In this document: positions 36,242 to 49,000 of the stretch, in pieces
How positions within the stretch are numbered: position 1 is the stretch's first letter
Layout: each line of letters starts with the position of its first letter
DNA from: Euptelea pleiosperma
Lineage: Eukaryota > Streptophyta > Magnoliopsida > Ranunculales > Eupteleaceae
Length of the DNA stretch: 64,000 bases
Direction: 5' to 3'
Assembly (NCBI GenBank): GCA_035048495.1
Contig: JASUTR010000109.1
Location: 16,796-80,795, forward strand
Notes under the pieces: generated by a model
Told to the model about the DNA's origin: nothing
The model's database searches: none
Seen by the model: the letters and a program-made list of their open reading frames with translations, nothing else
Translations under genes and position numbers: made by a program

Positions 36242-38889
36242 GATGGAGCTAACTTGTTTCGCCTAACCCTAATCTTGTTCCAATACTTCAAATGTGTTGA
36301 AACAATAATAATGGAAGAGTTTGAGTCCAATTACGAGGTCCGATTGCGAAAAAGTCTCAAGTTATAGGCTTCGGAATGTAACACACAAACTCAGTCAATT
36401 TGAGACGTTGACGCACGGATGGAGCTAACTTGTTTTGACTATCACGAATCTTGTTTCAACACTTCAAAAGTGTTGCAACAATAGTAATGGAAGAGTTTGA
36501 GTCCAATTACGAGGTCCGGTTGCGAAAAATTCACAAGTTATAGGCTTCGGAATGTAACACACAAACTGAGTCCAATTTGAGACGTTGACGCACGGATGGA
36601 GCTAACTTGTTTCGACAGTCACAAATCTTGTTCAAACACTTCAAATGTTTTGAAATAATTGTAATGGAAGAATTCGATTCTAATTACGAGGTCCGGTTGC
36701 GAAAAAGTCACAAGTTATAGGCTTCGGAATGTAACACACAAACTGAGTCCAATTTGAGACGTTCACGAACGGATGGAGCTAACTTGTTTCGACTGTCCCG
36801 AATCTTGTTCCAACACTTCAAATGTGTTGAAACAATAGTAATGGAAGAATTCGAGTCTAATTACAAGGTTCGGTTGCGAAAAAGTCACAAGTTATAGGCT
36901 TCGGAATGTAACACACAAAATGAGTCCAATTTGAGACGCTGACGCACGGATGGAGCTAACTTGTTTCGCCTATCCCGAAACTTGTTCCAATACTTCAAAT
37001 GTGTTGAAACAATAGTAATGGAAGAGTTTGAGTCCAATTACGAGGTCGGTTCCGAAAAAGTCACAAGTTATAGGCTTCGGAATGTAACACACAAACTGAG
37101 TCCAATTTGAGACGTTGACGCACGGATGGAGCTAACTTGTTTTGACTGTCACGAATCTTGTTTCAACACTTCAAATGTGTTGCAACAATAGTAATGGAAG
37201 AATTCGAGTCTAATTACGAGGTTCGGTTGCGAAAAAGTCACAAGTTATAGGCTTCGGAATGTAACATACAAACTGAGTCCAATTTGAGACGTTGACGCAC
37301 GGATGGAGCTAACTTGTTTCGACAGTCATAAATCTTGTTCAAACACTTCAAATGTTTTCAAATAATTGTAATGGAAGAATTCGAGTCTAATTACGAGGTC
37401 CGGTTGCGAAAAAGTCACAAGTTATAGGCTTCGGAATGTAACACACAAACTGAGTCCAATTTGAGACGTTCACGAACGGATGGAGCTAACTTGTTTCGAC
37501 TGTCCCGAATCTTGTTCCAACACTTCAAATGTGTTGAAACAATAGTAATGGAAGAATTTGAGTCTAATTACAAGGTTCGGTTGCGAAAAAGTCACAAGTT
37601 ATAGGCTTCGGAATGTAACACACAAAATGAGTCCAATTTGAGACGCTGACGCACGGATGGAGCTAACTGGTTTCGCCTATCTCGAAACTTGTTCCAATAC
37701 TTCAAATGTGTTGAAACAATAGTAATGGAAGAGTTTGAGTCCAATTACGAGGTCCGGTTCCGAAAAAGTCACAAGTTATAGGCTTCGGAATGTAACACAC
37801 AAACTGAGTCCAATTTGAGACGTTGACGCACGGATGGAGCTAACTTGTTTTGACTGTCACGAATCTTGTTTCAACACTTCAAATGTGTTGCAACAATAGT
37901 AATGGAAGAATTCGAGTCTAATTACGAGGTTCGGTTGCGAAAAAGTCACAAGTTATAGGCTTCGGAATGTAACATACAAACTGAGTCCAATTTGAGACGT
38001 TGACGCATGGATGGAGCTAACTTGTTTTGACTGTCACGAATCTTGTTTCAACACTTCAAATGTGTTCCAACGATAGTAATGGAAGAGTTTGAGTCCAATT
38101 ACGAGGTCCGGTTGCGAAAAAGTCACAAGTTATAGGCTTCGGAATGTAACACACAAACTGAGTCCAATTTGAGACGTTCACGCACGGATGGAGCTAACTT
38201 GTTTCGACTGTCCCGAATCTTGTTCCAACACTTCCAATGTGTTGAAACAATAGTAATGGAAGAATTCGAGTCTAATTACGAGGTTCGGTTGCGAAAAAGT
38301 CACAAGTTATAGGCTTCGGAATGTAACATACAAACTGAGTCCAATTTGAGACGTTGACGCACGGATGGAGCTAACTTGTTACGACAGTGATAAATCTTGT
38401 TCCAACACTTCAAATGTGTTGAAACAATGTAATGGAAGAATTCGAGTCTAGTTACGAGGTCCGGTTGTGAAAAAGTCACAAGTTATAGGCTTCGGAATGT
38501 AACACACAAACTGAGTCCAATTTGAGACGTTGACGCACGGATGGAGCTAACTTGTTTGACTGTCACGAATCTTGTTCAACACTTCAAATGTGTTGCAACG
38601 ATAGTAATGGAAGAGTTGAGTCCAATTACGAGGTCCGGTTGCGAAAAGTCACAAGTTATAGGCTTCGGAATGTAACACACAAACGGAGTCCAATTTGAGT
38701 CGTTGACGCACGGATGGAGCTAACTTGTTTTGACTGTCACGAATCTTGTTTCAACACTTCAAATGTGTTGCAACGATAGTAATGAAAGAGTTTGAGTCCA
38801 ATTACGAGGTCCGGTTGCGAAAAAGTCACAAGTTATAGGCTTCGGAATGTAACACACAAACTGAGTCCAATTTGAGACGATGACGCACA
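36242..38889. repeat. 15-monomer higher-order unit, copy 1
   Basis: The order is d, e, f, a, d', c/aattc, f, a, d', c/aattc, c, a, b, c, c. Markers shared with the next copy are CGCCTAACCCTAATC near 36260/38908, AACTCAGTC near 36390/39038, GAATTCGATTC near 36670/39320, ATGTTTTCAAATAATTG near 37350/40002, CCTATCTCG near 37677/40325, GACGCATGG near 38003/40650 and TTACGACAG near 38379/41030. Its length of 2648 bp is 7 short of 15 x 177 because 1-bp deletions appear for the first time, for example CAGTCAATTTG near 36393 and several near 38.55-38.65 kb. Confidence 0.8.
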
Positions 38890-41541
38890 GATGGAGCTAA
38901 CTTGTTTCGCCTAACCCTAATCTTGTTCCAATACTTCAAATGTGTTGAAACAATAATAATGGAAGAGTTTGAGTCCAATTACGAGGTCCGATTGCGAAAA
39001 AGTCTCAAGTTATAGGCTTCGGAATGTAACACACAAACTCAGTCCAATTTGAGACGTTGACGCACGGATGGAGCTAACTTGTTTTGACTATCACGAATCT
39101 TGTTTCAACACTTCAAAAGTGTTGCAACAATAGTAATGGAAGAGTTTGAGTCCAATTACGAGGTCCGGTTGCGAAAAATTCACAAGTTATAGGCTTCGGA
39201 ATGTAACACACAAACTGAGTCCAATTTGAGACGTTGACGCACGGATGGAGCTAACTTGTTTCGACAGTCACAAATCTTGTTCAAACACTTCAAATGTTTT
39301 GAAATAATTGTAATGGAAGAATTCGATTCTAATTACGAGGTCGGTTGCGAAAAAGTCACAAGTTATAGGCTTCGGAATGTAACACACAAACTGAGTCCAA
39401 TTTGAGACGTTCACGAACGGATGGAGCTAACTTGTTTCGACTGTCCCGAATCTTGTTCCAACACTTCAAATGTGTTGAAACAATAGTAATGGAAGAATTC
39501 GAGTCTAATTACAAGGTTCGGTTGCGAAAAAGTCACAAGTTATAGGCTTCGGAATGTAACACACAAAATGAGTCCAATTTGAGACGCTGACGCACGGATG
39601 GAGCTAACTTGTTTCGCCTATCCCGAAACTTGTTCCAATACTTCAAATGTGTTGAAACAATAGTAATGGAAGAGTTTGAGTCCAATTACGAGGTCGGTTC
39701 CGAAAAGTCACAAGTTATAGGCTTCGGAATGTAACACACAAACTGAGTCCAATTTGAGACGTTGACGCACGGATGGAGCTAACTTGTTTTGACTGTCACG
39801 AATCTTGTTTCAACACTTCAAATGTGTTGCAACAATAGTAATGGAAGAATTCGAGTCTAATTACGAGGTTCGGTTGCGAAAAAGTCACAAGTTATAGGCT
39901 TCGGAATGTAACATACAAACTGAGTCCAATTTGAGACGTTGACGCACGGATGGAGCTAACTTGTTTCGACAGTCATAAATCTTGTTCAAACACTTCAAAT
40001 GTTTTCAAATAATTGTAATGGAAGAATTCGAGTCTAATTACGAGGTCCGGTTGCGAAAAAGTCACAAGTTATAGGCTTCGGAATGTAACACACAAACTGA
40101 GTCCAATTTGAGACGTTCACGAACGGATGGAGCTAACTTGTTTCGACTGTCCCGAATCTTGTTCCAACACTTCAAATGTGTTGAAACAATAGTAATGGAA
40201 GAATTTGAGTCTAATTACAAGGTTCGGTTGCGAAAAAGTCACAAGTTATAGGCTTCGGAATGTAACACACAAAATGAGTCCAATTTGAGACGCTGACGCA
40301 CGGATGGAGCTAACTGGTTTCGCCTATCTCGAAACTTGTTCCAATACTTCAAATGTGTTGAAACAATAGTAATGGAAGAGTTTGAGTCCAATTACGAGGT
40401 CCGGTTCCGAAAAAGTCACAAGTTATAGGCTTCGGAATGTAACACACAAACTGAGTCCAATTTGAGACGTTGACGCACGGATGGAGCTAACTTGTTTTGA
40501 CTGTCACGAATCTTGTTTCAACACTTCAAATGTGTTGCAACAATAGTAATGGAAGAATTCGAGTCTAATTACGAGGTCGGTTGCGAAAAAGTCACAAGTT
40601 ATAGGCTTCGGAATGTAACATACAAACTGAGTCCAATTTGAGACGTTGACGCATGGATGGAGCTAACTTGTTTTGACTGTCACGAATCTTGTTTCAACAC
40701 TTCAAATGTGTTCCAACGATAGTAATGGAAGAGTTTGAGTCCAATTACGAGGTCCGGTTGCGAAAAAGTCACAAGTTATAGGCTTCGGAATGTAACACAC
40801 AAACTGAGTCCAATTTGAGACGTTCACGCACGGATGGAGCTAACTTGTTTCGACTGTCACGAATCTTGTTCCAACAATTCCAATGTGTTGAAACAATAGT
40901 AATGGAAGAATTCGAGTCTAATTACGAGGTTCGGTTGCGAAAAAGTCACAAGTTATAGGCTTCGGAATGTAACATACAAACTGAGTCCAATTTGAGACGT
41001 TGACGCACGGATGGAGCTAACTTGTTACGACAGTGATAAATCTTGTTCCAACACTTCAATTGTGTTGAAACAATTGTAATGGAAGAATTCGAGTCTAGTT
41101 ACGAGGTCCGGTTGTGAAAAAGTCACAAGTTATAGGCTTCGGAATGTAACACACAAACTGAGTCCAATTTGAGACGTTGACGCACGGATGGAGCTAACTT
41201 GTTTTGACTGTCACGAATCTTGTTTCAACACTTCAAATGTGTTGCAACGATAGTAATGGAAGATTTAGAGTCCAATTACGAGGTCCGGTTGCGAAAAAGT
41301 CACAAGTTATAGGCTTCGGAATGTAACACACAAACTGAGTCCAATTTGAGTCGTTGACGCACGGATGGAGCTAACTTGTTTTGACTGTCACGAATCTTGT
41401 TTCAACACTTCAAATGTGTTGCAAACGATAGTAATGAAAGAGTTTGAGTCCAATTACGAGGTCCGGTTGCGAAAAAGTCACAAGTTATAGGCTTCGGAAT
41501 GTAACACACAAACTGAGTCCAATTTGAGACGATGACGCACG
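38890..41541. repeat. 15-monomer higher-order unit, copy 2
   Basis: This is the tandem copy of the preceding unit, 2652 bp long, with the same class order and markers. It restores the missing base in AACTCAGTCCAATTTG near 39044, so that deletion is private to copy 1. Its own 1-bp losses include GAGGTCGGTTGCG near 39340 and 40578 and GGTTCCGAAAAGTC near 39697. Confidence 0.8.
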
Positions 41542-43310
41542 GATGGAGCTAACTTGTTTCGCTTAACCCGAATCTTGTTCCAATACTTCAAATGTGTTGA
41601 AACAATAATAATGGAAGAGTTTGAGTCCAATTACGGGTCCGATTGCGAAAAAGTCTCCAGTTATAGGCTTCGGAATGTAACACACAAACTGAGTCCAATT
41701 TGAGACGTTGACGCACGGATGGAGCTAACTTCTTTTGACTATCACGAATCTTGTTTCAACACTTCAAATGTGTTGCAACAATAGTAATGGAAGAGTTTGA
41801 GTCCAATTACGAGGTCCGGTTGCGAAAAATTCACAAGTTATAGGCTTCGGAATGTAACACACAAACTGAGTCCAATTTGAGACGTTGACGCACGGATGGA
41901 GCTAACTTGTTTCGACAGTCACAAATCTTGTTCAAACACTTCAAATGTTTTCAAATAATTGTAATGGAAGAATTCGAGTCTAATTACGAGGTCCGGTTGC
42001 GAAAAAGTCACAAGTTATAGGCTTCGGAATGTAACACACAAACTGAGTCCAATTTGAGACGTTCACGAACGGATGGAGCTAACTTGTTTCGACTGTCCCG
42101 AATCTTGTTCCAACACTTCAAATGTGTTGAAACAATAGTAATGGAAGAATTCGAGTCTAATTACAAGGTTCGGTTGCGAAAAAGTCACAAGTTATAGGCT
42201 TCGGAATGTAACACACAAAATGAGTCCAATTTGAGACGCTGACGCACGGATGGAGCTAACTTGTTTCGCCTATCCCGAAACTTGTTCCAATACTTCAAAT
42301 GTGTTGAAACAATAGTAATGGAAGAGTTTGAGTCCAATTACGAGGTCGGTTGCCGAAAAAGTCACAAGTTATAGGCTTCGGAATGTAACACACAAACTGA
42401 GTCCAATTTGAGACGTTGACGCACGGATGGAGCTAACTTGTTTTGACTGTCACGAATCTTGTTTCAACACTTCAAATGTGTTGCAACAATAGTAATGGAA
42501 GAATTCGAGTCTAATTACGAGGTTCGGTTGCGAAAAAGTCACAAGTTATAGGCTTCGGAATGTAACATACAAACTGAGTCCAATTTGAGACGTTGACGCA
42601 CGGATGGAGCTAACTTGTTTCGACAGTCATAAATCTTGTTCAAACACTTCAAATGTTTTGAAATAATTGTAATGGAAGAATTCGAGTCTAATTACGAGGT
42701 CCGGTTGCGAAAAAGTCACAAGTTATAGGCTTCGGAATGTAACACACAAACTGAGTCCAATTTGAGACGTTCACGAACGGATGGAGCTAACTTGTTTCGA
42801 CTGTCCCGAATCTTGTTCCAACACTTCAAATGTGTTGAAACAATAGTAATGGAAGAATTCGAGTCTAATTACAAGGTCCGGTTGCGAAAAAGTCACAAGT
42901 TATAGGCTTCGGAATGTAACACACAAACTGAGTCCAATTTGAGACGCTTGACGCACGGATGGAGCTAACTTGTTTCGCCTATCCCGATACTTGTTCCAAT
43001 ACTTCAAATGTGTTGAAACAATAGTAATGGAAGAGTTTGAGTCCAATTACAAGGTCGGTTCCGAAAAAGTCACAAGTTATAGGCTTCGGAATGTAACACA
43101 CAAACTGAGTCCAATTTGAGACGTTGACGCACGGATGGAGCTAACTTGTTTTGACTGTCACGAATCTTGTTTCAACACTTCAAATGTGTTGCAACGATAG
43201 TAATGGAAGAGTTTGAGTCCAATTACGAGGTCCGGTTGCGAAAAAGTCACAAGTTATAGGCTTCGGAATGTAACACACAAACTGAGTCCAATTTGAGACG
43301 ATGACGCACG
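41542..43310. repeat. truncated 10-monomer copy of the 15-monomer unit
   Basis: The order is d, e, f, a, d', c/aattc, f, a, d', c, then a new unit start with the GATGACGC marker near 43294. Five monomers (c/aattc, c, a, b, c in the full unit) are missing. Its length of 1769 bp is 10 x 177 minus 1. The unit start reads CGCTTAACCCG near 41560, where the earlier copies have CGCCTAACCCT. Confidence 0.72.
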
Positions 43311-46000
43311 GATAGAGCTAACTTGTTTCGCCTAACCCGAATCTTGTTCCAATACTTCAAATGTGTTGAAACAATAGTAATGGAAGAGTTTGAGTCCAAT
43401 TACGAGGTCCGGATTGCGAAAAGTCACAAGTTATAGGCTTCGGAATGTAACACACAAACTGAGTCCAATTTGAGACGTTGACGCACGGATGGAGCTAACT
43501 TGTTTAGACTGTCACGAATCTTGTTTCAACACTTCAAAAGTGTTGCAACAATAGTAATGGAAGAGTTTGAGTCTAATTACGAGGTCCGGTTGCGAAAAAG
43601 TCACAAGTTATAGGCTTCGGAATGTAACACACAAACTGAGTCCAATTTGAGACGTTGACGCACGGATGGAGCTAACTTGTTTCGACAGTCACAAATCTTG
43701 TTCAAACACTTCAAATGTTTTGAAATAATTGTAATGGAAGAATTCGAGTCTAATTACGAGGTCCGGTTGCGAAAAAGTCACAAGTTATAGGCTTCGGAAT
43801 GTAACACACAAACTGAGTCCAATTTGAGACGTTCACGAACGGATGGAGCTAACTTGTTTCGACTGTCCCGAATCTTGTTCCAACACTTCAAATGTGTTGA
43901 AACAATAGTAATGGAAGAATTCGAGTCTAATTACAAGGTTCGGTTGCGAAAAAGTCACAAGTTATAGGCTTCGGAATGTAACACACAAAATGAGTCCAAT
44001 TTGAGACGCTGACGCACGGATGGAGCTAACTTGTTTCGCCTATCCCGAAACTTGTTCCAATACTTCAAATGTGTTGAAACAATAGTAATGGAAGAGTTTG
44101 AGTCCAATTACGAGGTCGGTTCCGAAAAAGTCACAAGTTATAGGCTTCGGAATGTAACACACAAACTGAGTCCAATTTGAGACGTTGACGCACGGATGGA
44201 GCTAACTTGTTTTGACTGTCACGAATCTTGTTTCAACACTTCAAATGTGTTGCAAACAATAGTAATGGAAGAATTCGAGTCTAATACGAGGTTCGGTTGC
44301 GAAAAAGTCACAAGTTATAGGCTTCGGAATGTAACATACAAACTGAGTCCAATTTGAGACGTTGACGCACGGATGGAGCTAACTTGTTTCGACAGTCATA
44401 AATCTTGTTCAAACACTTCAAATGTTTTGAAATAATTGTAATGGAAGAATTCGAGTCTAATTACGAGGTCCGGTTGCGAAAAAAGTCACAAGTTATAGGC
44501 TTCGGAATGTAACACACAAACTGAGTCCAATTTGAGACGTTCACGAACGGATGGAGCTAACTTGTTTCGACTGTCCCGAATCTTGTTCCAACACTTCAAA
44601 TGTGTTTGAAACAATCGTAATGGAAGAATTCGAGTCTAATTACAAGGTTCGGTTGCGAAAAAGTCACAAGTTATAGGGCTTCGGAATGTAACACACAAAA
44701 TGAGTCCAATTTGAGACGCTGACGCACGGATGGAGCTAACTTGTTTCGCCTATCCCGAAACTTGTTCCAATACTTCAAATGTGTTGAAACAATAGTAATG
44801 GAAGAGTTTGAGTCCAATTACGAGGTCCGGTTCCGAAAAAAGTCACAAGTTATAGGCTTCGGAATGTACACACAAACTGAGTCCAATTTGAGACGTTGAC
44901 GCACAGATGGAGCTAACTTGTTTTGACTGTCACGAATCTTGTTTCAACACTTCAAATGTGTTGCAACAATAAGTAATGGAAGAATTCGAGTCTAATACGA
45001 GGTCGGATTGCGAAAAAGTCACAAGTTATAGGCTTCGGAATGTAACATACAAACTGAGTCCAATTGAGACGTTGACGCACGGATGAGCTAACTTGTTTCG
45101 ACAGTCATAAATCTTGTTTCAAAACACTTCAAAGTGTTTTGAACATAATGTAATGGAAGAGATTCGAGTCTAATTACGAGGTCCGGTTGCGAAAAAGTCA
45201 CAAGTTATAGGCTTCGGAATGTAACACACAAACTGAGTCCAATTTGAGACGTTGACGCACGGATGGAGCTAACTTGTTTCGACAGTCACAAATCTTGTTC
45301 AAAACACTTCAAATGTTTTGAAATAATTGTAATGGAAGAATTCGAGTCTAATTACGAGGTCCGGTTGCGAAAAAGTCACAAGTTATAGGCTTCGGAATGT
45401 AACACACAAACTGAGTCCAATTTGAGACGTTCACGAACGGATGGAGCTAACTTGTTTCGACTGTCCCGAATCTTGTTCCAACACTTCAAATGAGTTGAAA
45501 CAATAGTAATGGAAGAATTCGAGTCTAATTACAAGGTTCGGTTGCGAAAAAGTCACAAGTTATAGGCTTCGGAATGTAACACACAAAATGAGTCCAATTG
45601 AGACGCTGACGCACGGATGGAGCTAACTTGTTTCGCCTATCCCGAAACTTGTTCCAATACTTCAAATGTGTTGAAACAATAGTAATGGAAGAGTTTGAGT
45701 CCAATTACGAGGTCGGTTCCGAAAAAAGTCACAAGTTCTAGGCTTCGGAATGTAACACACAAACTGAGTCCAATTTGAGACGTTGACGCACGGATGGAGC
45801 TAACTTGTTTTGACTGTCACGAATCTTGTTTCAACACTTCAAATGTGTTGCAACAATAGTAATGGAAGAATTCGAGTCTAATTACGAGGTTCGGTTGCGA
45901 AAAAGTCACAAGTTATAGGCTTCGGAATGTAACACACAAACTGAGTCCAATTTGAGACGTTGACGCACGGATGGAGCTAACTTGTTTCGACAGTCATAAA
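43311..46000. repeat. transition zone: same unit with scattered 1-bp indels
   Basis: Class order is still readable (d, e, f, a, d', c, f, a, d', c, f, f, a, d', c), but both insertions and deletions occur: GCAAACAATAG near 44254, CTAATACGAGG near 44281, GAAAAAAGTC near 44478, GTGTTTGAAAC near 44604, ATAGGGCTTCGG near 44674, AATGTACACAC near 44867 and AACACTTCAAAGTGTTTTG near 45123. Many are in homopolymers. This looks like residual long-read consensus error more than evolution. Confidence 0.7.
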
Positions 46001-49000
46001 TCTTGTTCAACACTTCAAATGTGTTGAAACAATGTAATGGAAGATTCGAGTCTAATTACGAGGTCCGGTTGCGAAAAAGTCACAAGTTATAGGCTTCGGA
46101 ATGTAACACACAAACTGAGTCCAATTTGAGACGTTGACGCACGGATGGAGCTAACTTGTTTCGACTGTCCGAATCTTGTTCAACACTTCAAATGTGTTGA
46201 AACAATAGTAATGGAAGAATTCGAGTCTAATTAAGGTCGGTTGCGAAAAAGTCACAAGTTATAGGCTTCGGAATGTAACACACAAACTGAGTCCAATTTG
46301 AGACGTTGACGCACGGATGGAGCTAACTTGTTTCGACTGTCCGAATCTTGTTCCAACACTTCAAATGTGTTGAAACAATAGTAATGGAAGAATTCGAGTC
46401 TAATTACGAGGTCGGTTGCGAAAAAGTCACAAGTTATAGGCTTCGGAATGTAACACACAAACTGAGTCCAATTTGAGACGTTGACGCACGGATGGAGCTA
46501 ACTTGTTTCGACTGTCACGAATCTTGTTCAACACTTCAAATGTGTTGAAACAATAGTAATGGAAGATTCGAGTCTAATTACGAGGTCGGTTGCGAAAAAG
46601 TCACAAGTTATAGGCTTCGGAATGTAACACACAAACTGAGTCCAATTTGAGACGTTGACGCACGGATGGAGCTAACTTGTTTCGACGTAAATCTTGTTCA
46701 ACACTTCAAATGTGTTGAAACAATAGTAATGGAAGAATTCGAGTCTAATTACGAGGTCGGTTGCGAAAAAGTCACAAGTTATAGGCTTCGGAATGTAACA
46801 CACAAACTGAGTCCAATTTGAGACGTTGACGCACGGATGGAGCTAACTTGTTTCGACTGTCCGAATCTTGTTCAACACTTCAAATGTGTTGAACAATAGT
46901 AATGGAAGAATTCGAGTCTAATTACGAGGTTCGGTTGCGAAAAAGTCACAAGTTATAGGCTTCGGAATGTAACACAAAACTGAGTCCAATTTGAGACGTT
47001 GACGCACGGATGGAGCTAACTTGTTTCGACTGTCCGAATCTTGTTCCAACACTTCAAATGTGTTGAAACAATAGTAATGGAAGAATTCGAGTCTAATTAC
47101 GAGGTCGGTTGCGAAAAAGTCACAAGTTATAGGCTTCGGAATGTAACACACACAAACTGAGTCCAATTTGAGACGTTGACGCACGGATGGAGCTAACTTG
47201 TTTCGACTGTCCGAATCTTGTTCCAACACTTCAAATGTGTTGAAACAATAGTAATGGAAGAATTCGAGTCTAATTACGAGGTTCGGTTGCGAAAAAGTCA
47301 CAAGTTATAGGCTTCGGAATGTAACAACAAACTGAGTCCAATTTGAGACGTTGACGCACGGATGGAGCTAACTTGTTTTGACTGTCACGAATCTTGTTCA
47401 ACACTTCAAATGTGTTGCAACAATAGTAATGGAAGAGTTTGAGTCCAATTACGAGGTCGGTTGCGAAAAAGTCACAAGTTATAGGCTTCGGAATGTAACA
47501 CACAAACTGAGTCCAATTTGAGACGTTGACGCACGGATGGAGCTAACTTGTTTCGACTGTCCGAATCTTGTTCAACACTTCAAATGTGTTGAAACAATAG
47601 TAATGGAAGAATTCGAGTCTAATTACGAGGTCGGTTGCGAAAAAGTCACAAGTTATAGGCTTCGGAATGTAACATACAAACTGAGTCCAATTTGAGACGT
47701 TGACGCACGGATGGAGCTAACTTGTTTCGACAGTGATAAATCTTGTTCAACACTTCAATGTGTTGAAACAATTGTAATGGAAGAATTCGAGTCAATTACG
47801 AGGTCGGTTGCGAAAAAGTCACAAGTTATAGGCTTCGGAATGTAACACACAAACTGAGTCCAATTTGAGACGTTGACGCACGGATGGAGCTAACTTGTTT
47901 TGACTGTCACGAATCTTGTTCAACACTTCAAATGTGTTGCAACAATAGTAATGGAAGAGTTTGAGTCAATTACGAGGTCCGGTTGCGAAAAAGTCACAAG
48001 TTATAGGCTTCGGAATGTAACACACAAACTGAGTCCAATTTGAGACGTTGACGCACGGATGGAGCTAACTTGTTTGACTGTCACGAATCTTGTTTCAACA
48101 CTTCAAATGTGTTGCAACAATAGTAATGGAAGATTGAGTCAATTACGAGGTCCGGTTGCGAAAAAGTCACAAGTTATAGGCTTCGGAATGTAACACACAA
48201 ACTGAGTCCAATTTGAGACGTTGACGCACGGATGGAGCTAACTTGTTTCGACTCAGAATCTTGTTCAACACTTCAAATGTGTTGAAACAATAGTAATGGA
48301 AGAGTTTGAGTCAATTACGAGGTCCGGTTGCGAAAAAGTCACAAGTTATAGGCTTCGGAATGTAACACACAAACTGAGTCCAATTTGAGACGTTGACGCA
48401 CGGATGGAGCTAACTTGTTTCGACTATCACGAATCTTGTTCAACACTTCAAAGTGTTGAAACAATAGTAATGGAAGAGTTTGAGTCAATTACGAGGTCGG
48501 TTGCGAAAAAGTCACAAGTTATAGGCTTCGGAATGTAACACACAAACTGAGTCCAATTTGAGACGTTGACGCACGGATGGAGCTAACTTGTTTCGACAGT
48601 CACGAATCTTGTTCAACACTTCAAATGTGTTGAAACAATGTAATGGAAGAATTCGAGTCTAATTACGAGGTCGGTTGCGAAAAAGTCACAAGTTATAGGC
48701 TTCGGAATGTAACACACAAACTGAGTCCAATTTGAGACGTTGACGAGATGGAGCTAACTTGTTTCGACTGTCCGAATCTTTTCCAACACTTCAAATGTGT
48801 TGAAACAATAGTAATGGAAGAATTCGAGTCAATTACGAGGTCGGTTGCGAAAAAGTCACAAGTTATAGGCTTCGGAATGTAACACACAAACTGAGTCCAA
48901 TTTGAGACGCGACGCACGGATGGAGCTAACTTGTTTCCTATCCGAATCTTGTTCCAACACTTCAAATGTGTTGAAACAATAGTAATGGAAGAATTCGAGT

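Noticed and set aside
46918..47301. 127-residue minus-strand open frame, the longest in the window
   Set aside because: It is the same satellite peptide repeated (CYIPKPITCDFFA motif). The frame stays open because 177 and 174 are multiples of 3 and nearby indels remove stops. It starts at a rare codon and lies in the zone that looks like consensus error.
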